A DNA stretch of 64,000 nucleotides from Lantana camara. Lineage: Eukaryota > Streptophyta > Magnoliopsida > Lamiales > Verbenaceae. The stretch spans positions 80,344,001-80,408,000 of the forward strand of contig CM074862.1 of NCBI GenBank assembly GCA_037501455.1. The letters are read 5' to 3'. The notes beneath the pieces were generated by a model. That model saw only the letters and a list, made by a program, of their open reading frames with translations. It searched no databases and had not been told where the DNA came from. Positions 34,844 through 46,709 of the stretch are shown here, piece by piece (position 1 is the first letter of the stretch; each line of letters begins with the position of its first letter). The translations under genes and the position numbers were made by a program.

Positions 34844-36317
34844 TGTTGTAACGGATTTTACTACAGTTAAAAACCAATCGTGCAAGTGTACACTAACATA
34901 CGCGTAGCAAAATAGGATCGAACCCACAGGGAAGGGAAATCAATCACCACTCTCTATTTCTCTCTAATCTAAAGACTTGACCGAAGTAATGGTTGTTTCT
35001 ATTAATCTACTGATGCAGAAATTAACAAGTAACTAAACTCAAATTGCAATTAACAACTTAAACACGCGAATTAACTTCAGTAAACTAAACAGGCAGGGGA
35101 AAAAAGCTTTGAATCATACAATCAAGAGCTAATGTGATACTTGTTTGACAAGTGTAATTCTACAACCTAGTCACTTATATTTGAATTACCCTCTCTCGAG
35201 GTATAACCAAGTACTTAATTAGTGTTCAATGTTGCTCTCGCAATCACCAATAGTTAATTAAACCATATGAACAAGACTAGTGTAATTAAGTATTCTAGCG
35301 GCTCGGCATGGAATAAGATTACTGTTGTATAAGCTAGGACCAAATCTCTTTGTACCCTACAACTTACAAGTATTGAAAACCCTCTAAATTACCATCACTC
35401 TTTCGATCTATAGGTAATTGTGACACATGTTACGGGTGATCAAGCCATCGCAAGTCAGTTCAAACCAGTTTTCAAACTAAGAATTAACACAAGTCATTCA
35501 AGCATCTCATCAAACATTTGTCATGCAATCATCATCACTTCTCCCTAGCCCTAATAATTAGCTACTCATAATTGAAGCAAAAATCATAAAACTAAAGGAA
35601 ATTACATTAAAATAAAGCATCGTCAAGGAATCTAAACAATGACTGACAATTAAACTCATAACCATTCAGCAATACTCAAAAACGAAACTTGCATAAGAAA
35701 CTAAAACTAAAATCAAAGGAATTAGTTTGGAAATTAAAGCAACAATAAAACCAAAGATTGTTCTCGGAATTTAATCATGTCGTCTTCTCAAATTCTCTGA
35801 AAATCTTTTGAATTTCTGAGTCTTCTTCCAAACCCTAGGTCTTGACTTGGAAGGGAAACTCTTTTTCTCTATCTAACTTTCTCCTTATGTTTCTGAACCT
35901 CCTCCTGTCCTCTCTCTTGGTTAAAGACTCCAAACACGCATATATATAGCAGCCCTAGGGGATTTCTCGCCTCCCTAAGTAACGGGCGTTACCTATATTT
36001 GCCTTGCTCCTGTTAATGCTCGTTAATGACCTGAAATCGCCTTAACGCTTTTACTAGTAACGGGCGTTACCCCTCTGTTCTCGCCAAAACCTCTCCTCCT
36101 GTGGCCAGTAACGGGAGTTACTCCTTTTGTACTGCTAAATGGTAATGGGAGTTATCACTTTTTCTCCCAAAAATACGTGAAATCGCTCTGCTTCGCCGTC
36201 TCGTAACTCCAACTTTATTAACACCTGAACAGAGCCAAATAAACACATAAATGAATCAAACGGCACCAGAATATAATCTATTTAATGCTTAAAATCATGC
36301 AATTTCTACACACAACA
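34844..36317 (-). repeat. 5' LTR of the Athila element
   Basis: Partner of 24915-26422. Palindromes GTAACGGGCGTTAC (35979-35992), a decayed copy near 36012, AGTAACGGGCGTTACC near 36056, AGTAACGGGAGTTACT near 36107 and a decayed copy near 36143; TATATATA (minus) at 35948-35941. Confidence 0.9.
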
Positions 36318-37770
36318 ATAAGCTCAAAAAGGTGTCACCATATAGACACCCGAACCCCGGCTTATGTTGGAATTACACAAGTGGCATATGTAGAATTAGT
36401 AGAAGCAAGAAAGGACCTACACTTGTTAAAAACAAGAATGATCTCTTACTGATTGACTTGTTCGTAATCCATTAAATATTAAACCCTTGGCCAAGGTGGT
36501 TGAAAGATCGAGACATCAAGAAAATGGGGTTTTCTTGGATTGAGATCTAAATAGATATGAAACGAACTTAACTTTAAAGATCGAGAATATTAAGGCTCTG
36601 AGAATATTCTCATGCTTTAGTTCTTAATTGAGAGATGGAGTTATAGGAGGATCGTATTTCACTAATTGTCATTGACTGAAAGGTTCTTCGATTCATTTCG
36701 TTATTCGTCTATGTGTCGCACACCCATTACTAGATTATGGTAATGATACGTGAAGTGATTATTTAATTACGGGAATTAATTAATTACTGTCACTGCTAAT
36801 CGAATAATGAACCTAATGGGTCACATACAAATGCCAGAATACGAGGGCTATGGTAAGATGTTAATTGGATTACCGAAGGATCAAAATATTGATCGAAATA
36901 AAGCTACGAACACGTGGGCATTGCCACGTGTCAAGAACACGTGGCTGCCACGTATCATGCAGCCTGCGTAGCTGCCACGTGTCACGAACACGTGGATGTG
37001 ACATGGCTTTACACGTGTGATTATTTCACATGTAAATTCTTTTCTAGAATTAATTAATTAAATTATAATTAATTAATTTTGGTCTTTTAATTAATTATGA
37101 ATTAATTATTAAGACTATTCACAAATTACTTAACCCAGTAAATAATTAATTAGGAATTAAATTATTTATTGATTAATGACTTTTAACTTTAGTTAGTAAA
37201 GGTTGAAAAGTCAAACTTCCCATTGTAGAAGAGAGAAGGCATCTTTTGCTAGACTTGGAGAATAAGTTAAGAACTTATTATTGCAATTAAATTAATAATT
37301 AAATTAGTTAATTAGTGAGCAAGATATCAAACTCCACAAGACTTGGAGAAGTTTCCTAGGGTTCAAACCCAACTAGTATAAATATTAGTGGAGGTGCTTC
37401 TTTTATTCTTTAGACCAACATTCTTGAAGCGTTAAGTTTTTAAGAAAATAAAAGAAAAGTTTTTCAAAATAAAATATCCTAGCCTAACACAAGACATAGA
37501 ACTAGCATTCTCACTCGCTTGTTTGTGTTCTAGGACTGATGTGGATACGCTTTGGAGGATTGACTACTTTGGGATCTAATCGAAAGATGTTCGAGGGACA
37601 TTCCGCTTGAAGGGTGTTCGATAGGCGGTATCGACATCATAAGAAAGCTTCAATTAACGTGACTTTCTTGATATACCCTACAATACGATACGAACATTAC
37701 AAGTCTTTTAGATCTACTTTTGGAAAAAATTATTTAAACTTCCACTATGCCTACTCTGCTGTTTCCAACA
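36318..37770 (+). repeat. 3' LTR of the copia element, second part
   Basis: Resumes with ATAAG and ends TTTCCAACA. It contains six CACGTG boxes between 36911 and 37017 plus one decayed to CACGTA, and a TATAAATA box at 37377-37384. Confidence 0.85.
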
Positions 37771-37779
37771 AGTAGAGGA

Positions 37780-38241
37780 TTTTCTCGATGTACTGAGCCT
37801 CGAGGAGCTTGTTCTCTTCTGTCTCAATGATTTTTTTCTCCTGAATCCATTGGAATTTTTCTATTTGACCGATTTGAAAGTAGGGTCCACGTTGACCCTA
37901 TGAACCATGATACTTGGGTCGATTCCTGTGATGTCCGATTCTTTCCATGCAAACACGTCCATGTTCTCCTTCAGGAAGTCTATCATCTTGATCTGCGAGG
38001 GCCCCGAGAGACTCGAGCCAATCTGCATGGTCTTTTCTTCGTTGCCAGGCTCAAGCTCGATGGTCAATAACTTCTCCGTTGGCTCTATCCTTACTTTCGG
38101 TCGAGGGGCCTCGAGCGCTCTCTTTTTGCCCGTAAAGTGTTCTTCTCCACCCTTGGGCTTATCTCTACTCAACTCTTCCTCCGAGGAGGATGCTCCCATT
38201 GTACCTAGGGGACCCCCTTTAGGGTTGCCGTCCCCATGCAC
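37780..38241 (-). pseudogene. Tat-type RT N-terminus
   Basis: Contains IDFLKENMDVFAWKESDITG, then VHRVNVDPTFKSVK, a stop, and EENKLLEAQYIEKIL, which is the entry to RT. Truncated at 37771 by the copia LTR before any catalytic motif. Confidence 0.8.
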
Positions 38242-38293
38242 TTCTTTCTTTATGTTCTTCTTTTTATTGAGCCTCGCCTTTTTTTATAACAGT

Positions 38294-38901
38294 TTATCCT
38301 CGTATTAAGTTAGGGAAATCCACAAATTTCTTGGTGGATCCTACTGAGAAGATCTTCTCCGGCCTGGGCTTTCTAAGGGACAACATATAATGTTCCCAGA
38401 CTTTCTTGACGTTACAAACAACCTCGCTCGTGCCCGTAGGGGTGGTAAACTTGATCTTCTGGTGGTAAGTAGACATAATCGCCTTGAAATCAACTAAGGC
38501 AGGCCGTCCAATAATGATATCGTAAGGAATATCTATCTTAATACCGCATATGTAACCAACAAGGTTTTTTATACCGAAAGAGGTGGCCAAGCGAATCTGT
38601 CCCCAAGGGACTACCTTGGACCCTCCAAAGCTGACAAGGTTATTTTGAAGGGCTCAAGGGGAATATTTGTAATATTTATCTTTTGGAAAGTGGAATAAGG
38701 GAGAACATTTACGGAGCTTCCACTATCAACAAGGACCCTCTTTACAACATGATTATGGACATGTAAGCTAACCACCATGGGGCAGTCAGAGGTTTCACTG
38801 ACCCCATGAGGTGTTACAATGTGCTCTAGATCCTTTTCTCTAAATCTTATAGCTTCATTATCCCTTGGGTTGAGGGCGCCCTTTTCTTTGATGGCAAACA
38901 C
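38294..38901 (-). pseudogene. Tat-type protease
   Basis: Minus strand. NHVVKRVLVDSGSSVNVLPY is the retropepsin site with DSGSS, followed after a frame change near 38600 by IPYDIIIGRPALVDFKAIMST, the conserved IIGRP segment. No zinc site is visible in this part. Confidence 0.82.
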
Positions 38902-38926
38902 TTGTTTTGGTATAGAAGGCCTCTGA

Positions 38927-39929
38927 TCATAGCTCCGAACATAACGGCAACGTGAAGAATTGGAATCTCCCCCCAGCTGAGCCTCCTGAAATCATATTGA
39001 TCATGGCGAAAGGGGTATCTTCCATCTCGGGCACCTTCTGCTTACCCACATTCTTGTCCTCGGGGGCTCCTCGAACGATAGGGACTCTTTCTCCTAGCCT
39101 AGGCTCGTTCACTGCACTGCTCGTCGTAGCGCTCTAAGATTTTGATAAATTCTTTTAGGTGGCCCCCGATAATGAGCCTTTGTATCTCCTTCTCCAACTG
39201 TCAGCACTCATCTGTGTCTTGCCCTTTCTGCTTGTGGAAGGCACAATACTTTTTCGAGCGCCTTTGTACCTTTATCTCTTTTATTTTCTGGGGCCACTTG
39301 AAGAGCTTCTTACCAGAGAAGGAGTAAATCACAGAAATAGGTCTGTTGAGGAGAATACGCTCATACTTGCGAGATGGGAGGGGGGGATAACTTGTGGCTT
39401 TCCTTGTGAATGTCTTCTCACCCTCGGTCACTCTTGTGATGGCCCGACGGCCTTGGCGCGTAGGATCTATACATGTCTTCGTACATGAAAAAAAGCTTGG
39501 CAACATGGATAAGGAAATCCATCGAGGGTCTTTCTACAAGCAACACCTCCTTGTTGAACCAACGAAAGAAGGAATGAAGAGACTCATTCTCACCCTGGGT
39601 GAGGTTGTAAAGTGTCGTGCGAGCGGTGACCAGGGCCTTCATTGAATTAAAATGGTATAGGAAGGCATTGATGAGCTCATTGTACCCCCTGATCGAGCGG
39701 GGTGGCAATCGCTTATACCAATCCTGGGCTATGCCTACGAGGGATGTAACAAACACTTTTGCTCGGTAGTGGCTAGAATACTCGTAAGGTGCATCAAATG
39801 TATAAAATGGTCCAAATGCTCGGCAGGGTCAGTGGTTCCATCGTAGCAGTTGATGGAAGTGGGGACTTTCCCCATTCTTTCTTAGGCCATTAGAACCTCC
39901 TCTACGAGGGGAGAACGTCTCACCAAGGG
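38927..39929 (-). pseudogene. Tat-type gag, C-terminal part
   Basis: Capsid-like FVTSLVGIAQDWYKRLPPRSI, LINAFLYHFNS and LTQGENESLHSFFRWFNKEV lie at 39756-39418, then after a frame change a basic region and CAFHKQKGQDTDEC, the zinc-knuckle-like end. The gene begins on the far side of two hAT-type insertions (see 45835-46630). Confidence 0.8.
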
Positions 39930-40129
39930 GTAATAACTAGGGCTGCAAACAAGCCGAGCCGAGCCGAGTTTTGTTGAAATTTTTAGGATTGAGCTTGAGC
40001 TTGAAATAGAATGATCTGGCTCGAGATCGGGCTTGAGCTTGACAAGCCAAATTCTTTTGGGCTTGAACTCGACTTGAACAAAATTCGAGCTTGACTCGGG
40101 TCGGCTTGAGTTGGCTTGAATTTTTTGTT

Positions 40130-40565
40130 TCTCAGAAATCGTGCCTTCTTCTGCTTAGATCTCCGTAAGCGAAAAGAAGAGGGGAGAAGAAACGATGGCT
40201 CAGATCTCGTAAAAAAATAAAAAATCCTACATCTGCCAAACAAGTAAGAACAAACGTAGATCTGTTAGGTGGAGCTGTGGAGTGGTAACTGGCGTGACGG
40301 ACGAGTAGAGCACTGAAGACTACCCAAAAGGCAGCAACATCACGAAGCTTGGCGGCGGTGGGTGGTGGTGCAAGAGGCGACGTAGTTTTGAAGGCTGGTG
40401 GCGGTGGGTGGTGGTTCCAAAGACGGCTTTTAGAGATCCAATCGCGATGGGTGATGGCGAAGGCTCTGCCAATGAGGACGATGGAATGGTGAAGGATTGG
40501 GGTGGCTGGGTGGGTCTGAGGTGGCTGAGCACTGAGAATTATGAATCTTGAATGGTAGGGTTTCA
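40130..40565. other. GC-richer segment inside the hAT element
   Basis: Frames of 144 and 70 residues are open on the minus strand but are rich in Pro, His and Ser and resemble nothing I know. I treat them as non-coding, possibly captured host sequence. Confidence 0.35.
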
Positions 40566-40651
40566 TAAATTTGAGATATTCAAGTCAGTGGGTTACTTTC
40601 TAATTAAAAAAAAAATAGTGGTTCTTAATGGGTTATAAGACAATATGCATT

Positions 40652-41845
40652 CATATTAGTTAACATGTGGTTTAAATATAATTATTATTACAATATTGAA
40701 CATATTTTATACATAATATAATATATAAAATATATTTGGTGAATTGTTAAAACCACACATGTATTAATATAATATTAGATGAACTTATTATACCATATCT
40801 TATATATTAGTTTATTTGAACATATACATTAATAAACAATATATCATTAAGATAATAATATATATTTATCATATATATTATTAAGACATCCTTATACTAT
40901 TATCATATATGACACATAATACCATAGTATCAGAAATATTAGTTGACTACATATTAGTTAACATGTGGTTTAAATATAATTATTATTACAATATTGAACA
41001 TATTTTATAAATAATCTAATATATAAAATATATTTGATGAATTGTTAAAACCACACATGTATTAATATAATATAAGATGAACTTATTATAACATATCTCT
41101 CGTATTGGGTTATTTGAACATATACACTAATAAACCATATATCATTAAGACAATAATATATATTTATCATATATATTATTAAGACATTCTTATACTATTA
41201 TCATATATGATACATAATACCATAGTATCAAAAATATTAGTTGACTACATATTAGTTAACATGTGGTTTAAAAATAATTATTATTACAATATTGAACATA
41301 TTTTATAAATAATATAATATATAAAATATATTTGATGAATTGTTAAAACCACACATGTATTAATATAATATAAGATGAACTTATTATAACATATCTTATG
41401 TATTGGGTTATTTGAACATATACACTAATAAACCATATATCATTAAGACAATAATATATATTTATCATATATATTATTAAGACATTCTTATACTATTATC
41501 ATATATGATACATAATACCATAGTATCAGAAATATTAGTTGACTACATATTAGTTAACATGTGGTTTAAATATAATTATTATTACAATATTGAACATATT
41601 TTATAAATAATATAATATATAAAATATATTTGATGAATTGTTAAAACCACACATGTATTAATATAATATAAGATGAATTTATTATAACATATCTTATATA
41701 TTGGGATATTTGAACATGTACATTAATAAACCATATATCATTAAGACAATAATATATATTTATCATACATATTATTAAGACATCCTTATACTATTATCAT
41801 CAATGATACATAATACCATAGTATCAGAAATATTAATTGACTATA
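40652..41845. repeat. Four tandem copies of a ~298-bp AT-rich unit
   Basis: The landmark TAGTTAACATGTGGTTTAAA recurs near 40655, 40955, 41253 and 41551, so the period is about 298 bp. Copies are nearly identical, with the last slightly diverged at its end. Confidence 0.93.
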
Positions 41846-42514
41846 TAATTAAGAGCTTAAGACACACATAATAGAATATATTTACATAATATATTATCAT
41901 TTAATATATGATATGTTTTATATATTGTCTTATGAGATCATATACATTTTTTGTTTCAAGATCATATACATAGTAAACTAAATATTATTACGATTTAAGG
42001 TATAATGTATATTTAGCATATATATTATTAATACACACATACATATTTTATTATAATACATCATACATAATTACATATTATCTTATTAAACTATAGTAAT
42101 TAGTACTATATAGGTTGGTAAACTATATAATTAAGAATTATCCATAAATATATAAAATATATGAAATGTATTTGGTCCTTTATTAAAAACACGTATATTA
42201 AGATATATTATTTTAATTATTAAATCAAATACATTATTAGCTCATGTATTATTAAGGGACCCATATATAATACATAATTGATATTATTTTGTCAAACTAT
42301 GTACATTAGTAAATCATATATTTTTAAGATTTTAAGATATATATAATATACTATTTGATATATAAATGTACATTTATGTAATACAATATTGGAGTTTGGA
42401 CCATATATAATTAAATATATTATGTTATATCTATATATAATATATTATAAATTAGATATATATTATATATGTATTTTATGTATATATAATTTTAGAAATA
42501 TACATACAATATAA

Positions 42515-42515
42515 A

Positions 42516-42588
<73 letters not shown>
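42515..42588. repeat. (AT)n microsatellite
   Basis: About 35 AT units near the right end of the hAT element. Confidence 0.95.
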
Positions 42589-42590
<2 letters not shown>

Positions 42591-42873
42591 AAAAAAAATT
42601 ATATACAGGCCTAGGCTTGCGGCTCATGAGATCGAGATTGACTCAATAGCTAGCTCGGGATCGTCGGAGCTCGGATTGAGCTCGTCCAGGCATGATTTCA
42701 AGCCGAGTCAACTCGAGCTTGGCTCACCAAACTCACGAGCTGGCTCGGCTTGTTTGCAGCCCTAGTAATAACATCCCCCCTCATGATCATAGTTCTCATA
42801 GTTCTCTTTGTCACCCCTATATTGGGGGACCGTCGTTCCTATATGGGGGACTTGAGGTAGCGCTCGAGAGAGC

Positions 42874-45826
42874 TAGGCCTGTCAATGGGCGGATATTATC
42901 CAGGTCCAACTCCAAACCCAATAATTACCCATTATTTATGGTTGGACCCAGATCCTACCCAGACCCATTATAGACCCAATGGGTCTGAATGTATGGGTAA
43001 AAAATATACCCACTCTATTTGGGCCTGGATCTGGGTCTACCCAATCAATTTTTTTTATTTTATTTTATTATTATTATGTTGACCTATTTTTGTCTCGTTT
43101 CATTCGTTTTTCGACCTGTTCAATATATTTTGGGTCCGTTTCATCTATTTTTGGAATCGTTTGACCAATTTTGATCCCGTTTCACTCGTTTTTTATCCGC
43201 TCGACCTATTTTGGATTCGTTCAACTCGTTTTAGGTCCGTTTCACTCTTTTTTCGACCCGTTCGACTTATTTTGATCTCACTTGACTCGTTTTGGACTCG
43301 TTTAACCCGTTTTTAATCCGTTCAACCTATTTTAGACTCGTTCGATCCGTTTTGGGCCCGTCTCACCCGTTTTTTGACTTGTTTGACCTATTTTGGACCC
43401 GTTTCACTTGTTTTTTTTATCTGTTTGACCTATTTTGGACCATTTCACGCATTTTTTGACTCGTTCGATCCATTTTGGGCCTGTTTCACCTATTTTTTGA
43501 TTGGTTTGACCTTTTTTGGACTCATTTCACCAATTTTGGGCACGTTTCGCCCATTGTTCAATATGTTTGACCCGTTTTGGGTCAGTTTTACTAGTTTTTC
43601 GACTTGTTTGACCTATTTTGGACTCATTTGACCCGTTTTGGTCTAGTTTCACCCTATAGTTTTACTAGTTCAACCTATTTTGGACTCATTTATTTCGTTT
43701 TTGACCCATTTGATCTAGTTTTTGAGTTATTCAACTAATTTTAGACTCGTTTGACCTATTTTGGACCCGTTTCACAATTTTAATTCGTTCGACCTATTTT
43801 GAACTCGTTCAACCCGTTTTTTAACCCGTTTGCCCCCATTTTAGATCCATGTAACCCATTTGGATCCGTTTAAACAATCTGGATTGTTTTAACCAGTTGG
43901 ATCCATTTGGACCGTTTTACCCATTTTGGATCCATTTGATCCAAATTGATCTACTTGACCCATTTGGATCCGTTTGACCCATTAAGGATCCATTTGACCC
44001 ATTTGGAATCAATTTAACCCGTTTAACCCAATTTAGATCCATTTGAAATATTTGAACTGTTTTACCCGGTTGGATCCATTTAGACCGTTTTACCCATTTT
44101 GGATCCGTTTGGTCCAAATGGATCTACTTGACCCATTGGATGCATTTGACCCATTTGAAATCAATTTAACCCGTTTAACCCAATTTAGATCCATTTGAAC
44201 CATTTTTACCCTGTTGGATCCGTTTGGACCGTTTTACCCATTTTGGATCCGTTTGATCCAAATGGATCAATTTGACCTATTAAGGATCCATTTAACCCAT
44301 TTGGAACCCGTTTAACCCAATTTAGATCCATTTGAACCATTTGGACCCATTTAGATCCATTTGACCAATTAAGGATCCATTTGACCCATTTAGTGTCAAT
44401 TTAACCCGTTTAACCCAATTTAGATCCATTTGATCCATTTGGACGGTTTTACCCAGTTGGATCCATTTGTACCCGTTTGACCAATTAAGGATCCATTTGG
44501 CCCATTTGGAATCAATTTAACCCCGTTTAACCCAATTTAGATCCACTTTGACCCATTTGAACTATTTTATCCGTTGGATCCATTTGGACTGTTTTATCAA
44601 TTTTAGATCCGTTTAATCAGTTTGACCCTTTTTTTTTATCCATTTGAACTGTTTTACCCAATTGGGTCAAAATGGGTCCAAAATATATCGAATAGGTTGA
44701 ACAAGTTAAAAACGATTAAATGAGTCAAAAATAGGTTGAATGGGTCAAAAAATAATTAAAATGGGTTGAAAATAGGTGAACGGGTCAAAAAATAGTTAAA
44801 ATGGGTCTCAAATAGGTCGAAAGGGTTCAAAACAGTTAAAATAGGTCAAAAATAGATTGAATGAGTAAAAACGGTTAAAAATGATCTAAAATAGGTTGAA
44901 TGGGTCGAAACACGATTGAAATGGATCAAAAAACAGTTAAAATTGGTCTAAAATAGGTTGAATGGGTCGAAAAATAGTTAAATGAATCTAAAATAGGTCG
45001 AACGGGTAAAAAAAAAGTTGAAATAAATCTAAAATAGGTTGAACGAGTAAAAAACGGTTGAAAATGATCTAAAATACATTGAATGAGTTGAAAAACGGTC
45101 AAAATTAGTCTAAAATAGGTCGAAGGAGTCGAAAAACTGTTAAAATGGGTCTAAAATTGGTTGAACAAGTCAAAAACGGTTGAAAATAGTCTAAAATAGG
45201 TCGAATAGGTCGAAAAACGGTTGAAATAGGTCTAAAATAGGTCGAACGGGCTAAAAACTAGTTAAATAGGTCTAAAATAAATCGAATGGGTCGAAAAAAG
45301 GTTAAAATTAGTCTAAAATAGGTTAAATCGATCGAAAAACGATTGAAATAGGTCTAAAATAGGTCGAACGGGCTAAAAAAATGGTTAAATAGGTCTAAAA
45401 TAAGTCGAATGAGACGAAAAAAGGTTAAAATAGGTCGAACGGGTCGAAAAATGATTGAAACGGGTCGAAAAATCGTTGAAACGGGTCCGTAATGTGTAGA
45501 ATAGTTCAAAAAGGGTCAAACGTTTCAAAAACGAGTGAAATTGGTACAAAATATGCCGAAAATGAATAAAACGAATTAAATAGGTTCAAAATAAGGTAAA
45601 CGAGTCAAAAAATGAGAATGGTAAATTTATGATAGAATTTGGATAGTATATGGGTAAATGGATATTGGGTATAATTTGGGTCTGGGTATGGTCTCATACC
45701 CATTAAAAGAATAAATTGGATTTGGGTCTGGGCCTGGGTCTGGGTAAAATATTTGGGTCTGGGGCTGGATATTTCATGATTTTATTGGGCCTGGGCCTGG
45801 ATAATGCCCGCCCATTTACAGGCCTA
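42874..45826. mobile_element. Foldback-like hAT-type element made of short repeats
   Basis: Ends TAGGCCTGTCAATGGGCGGA and, inverted, TAGGCCTGTAAATGGGCGGG, with a perfect 8-bp duplication GAGAGAGC (42866-42873 and 45827-45834). The interior is two opposed arms. The left (about 43080-44655) is made of degenerate TTTGACCCATTTGGATCC-like words; the right (44668 to about 45620) of their complements (AATAGGTCGAACGGGTCAAA). They meet at the 12-bp palindrome ACCCAATTGGGT (44656-44667). The underlying period is about 10-11 bp. There is no coding sequence. Confidence 0.88.
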
Positions 45827-45834
45827 GAGAGAGC

Positions 45835-46630
45835 TGCTCCGCCATATTTTGGAGCCCATCTAGCTGGTCTTATACAGCTGCGAGTAAGTGGGGGTCCTCT
45901 CTATCTGCCTTACTACCCCGCTTCAAGGCTCTTGAATGGGCTTCATCCTCTACAACGATTCTATCCACAGGCGCCTTTCCCTTATCCGTTTGGGGTCGAC
46001 CCTGTGCTCCCCTTGGGTCAGCTTCTTTTCCTTGTGCTGGCGGAGGCGGTGGTGGTGTGCTTGCAACACGGCCTAGACGGCGATTAAGGGGTGCACTTGC
46101 CATCCACCCATAGGGTGTGCCATCTGTGCACCTAACCCCGAGGAAAAAAAAAAGATGGTTGTGAAATTCTTCCAGGCGTTTTGAGCTGCCTGGACTTCAC
46201 TTTGAGTATAGACTGCCTGGAGCTGCCTCTGAGTCATGGGCGGCATATCCACTCCTTCAATCTCCTTTGGAACAGAGACTGGAAGTTGCATTATTCCTAC
46301 TTGATAAAGCTGGATCATGGGCATCATGTTGTGCTACTTGATCATACAACCGAGTGGGGGGAATCACCATGGGATATCCACTTATATTGGTCACTGCGGA
46401 GGTAGGCTGGATCGAAGGAATATTAGACCCAGAGCCTCCGGTTCCGCAGGCGGCAAGCTCTTCTTGTGGGGCTTCTATATCCAGGCCACGGGGCCCATTT
46501 CTGGAGGTATTTCCTCAGCTACCGGTAGATGGGTTATGGTGCCAACGCCGGGCACGTTCTCAGTATCACTACGGCTAGGGTCGTCTCCACCTCCTGCGGC
46601 CCCTGATCTGGTAGTCATAACCATAGACAT
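45835..46630 (-). pseudogene. Tat-type gag, N-terminal part
   Basis: Probable start among three close Met codons at 46630, 46624 and 46618 (MTTRSGAAGGG). It continues through a Pro-rich part and EIEGVDMPPMTQRQLQAV to RPPTDKGKAPV-like low-complexity sequence near 45950. Several frame changes. The gag continues beyond the hAT insertion at 45826. Confidence 0.6.
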
Positions 46631-46685
46631 TGATGTGTCTGTCTTACTTCTAGCAGAGAAAAAGAAAGAAGAATAAGAATGGCTT

Positions 46686-46705
46686 CCTACAGATAGTGCC
46701 AAAAA
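46686..46705 (-). other. Primer-binding site of the Tat-type element
   Basis: The minus strand reads TTTTTGGCACTATCTGTAGG, a decayed form of the TGGCGCCGTCTGTGGGAA-like site of Tat/Ogre elements. The differences are mostly CpG-type transitions. Confidence 0.65.
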
Positions 46706-46709
46706 TAAT

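Larger units (their letters stand above)
24915..36317 (-). mobile_element. Athila-type gypsy element lacking pol
   Basis: Minus strand. The 5' LTR is at 34844-36317, the primer-binding site just inside it, gag-protease at 34710-32402, an env-position third ORF at 29198 to about 28000, a polypurine tract at 26423-26440 and the 3' LTR at 24915-26422. The LTRs start TGTTGTGTGTAG and end CGTTACAACA, and are closely similar (1,474 and 1,508 bp). Flanks are ATAGG and ATAAG, 4 of 5 equal. RT, RNase H and integrase are absent: after the protease the sequence goes straight to non-coding DNA and the third ORF. A copia solo LTR splits the non-coding part. It is non-autonomous, and fairly recent judging by LTR similarity. 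Confidence 0.85.
19443..37770 (+). mobile_element. Ty1/copia element, RT-deleted, split by an Athila element
   Basis: Plus-strand copia element: truncated 5' LTR (19443-19673), primer-binding site (19676-19688), a long leader, gag, protease, integrase, a scrap of RNase H, a polypurine tract (about 24339-24351) and a 3' LTR in two pieces (24352-24914 and 36318-37770). The LTR pieces give about 2.0 kb, start TGTTAGGAATAGTGCCC and end TTTCCAACA. The interruption is the Athila element at 24915-36317. The RT domain is missing between about 23985 and 24000. The 5' LTR keeps only its last ~230 bp, so a deletion has joined it to the gypsy LTR on the left. The 3' end sits in the RT region of the Tat-type gypsy element. 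Confidence 0.85.
39938..42764. mobile_element. hAT-type non-autonomous element, 2.8 kb
   Basis: Ends are TAGGGCTGCAAACAAGCCGA on the left and its inverse on the right, flanked by a perfect 8-bp duplication GTAATAAC (39930-39937 and 42765-42772). Both subterminal regions are full of GAGCTTGAGC/GCTCGAG words, a pattern typical of hAT ends. No transposase is present. Inside are a GC-richer part (40130-40560), four ~298-bp tandem repeats and a long (TA)n. Confidence 0.9.

Noticed and set aside
40132..40566. A 144-residue Pro/His/Ser-rich frame inside a hAT element
   Set aside because: No domain, no start context and biased composition; probably non-coding.
43080..45620. Telomere-like repeats (ACCC-rich words)
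   Set aside because: Not the TTTAGGG repeat; the word is degenerate, flips strand at 44661 and is bounded by hAT tips with target duplications.
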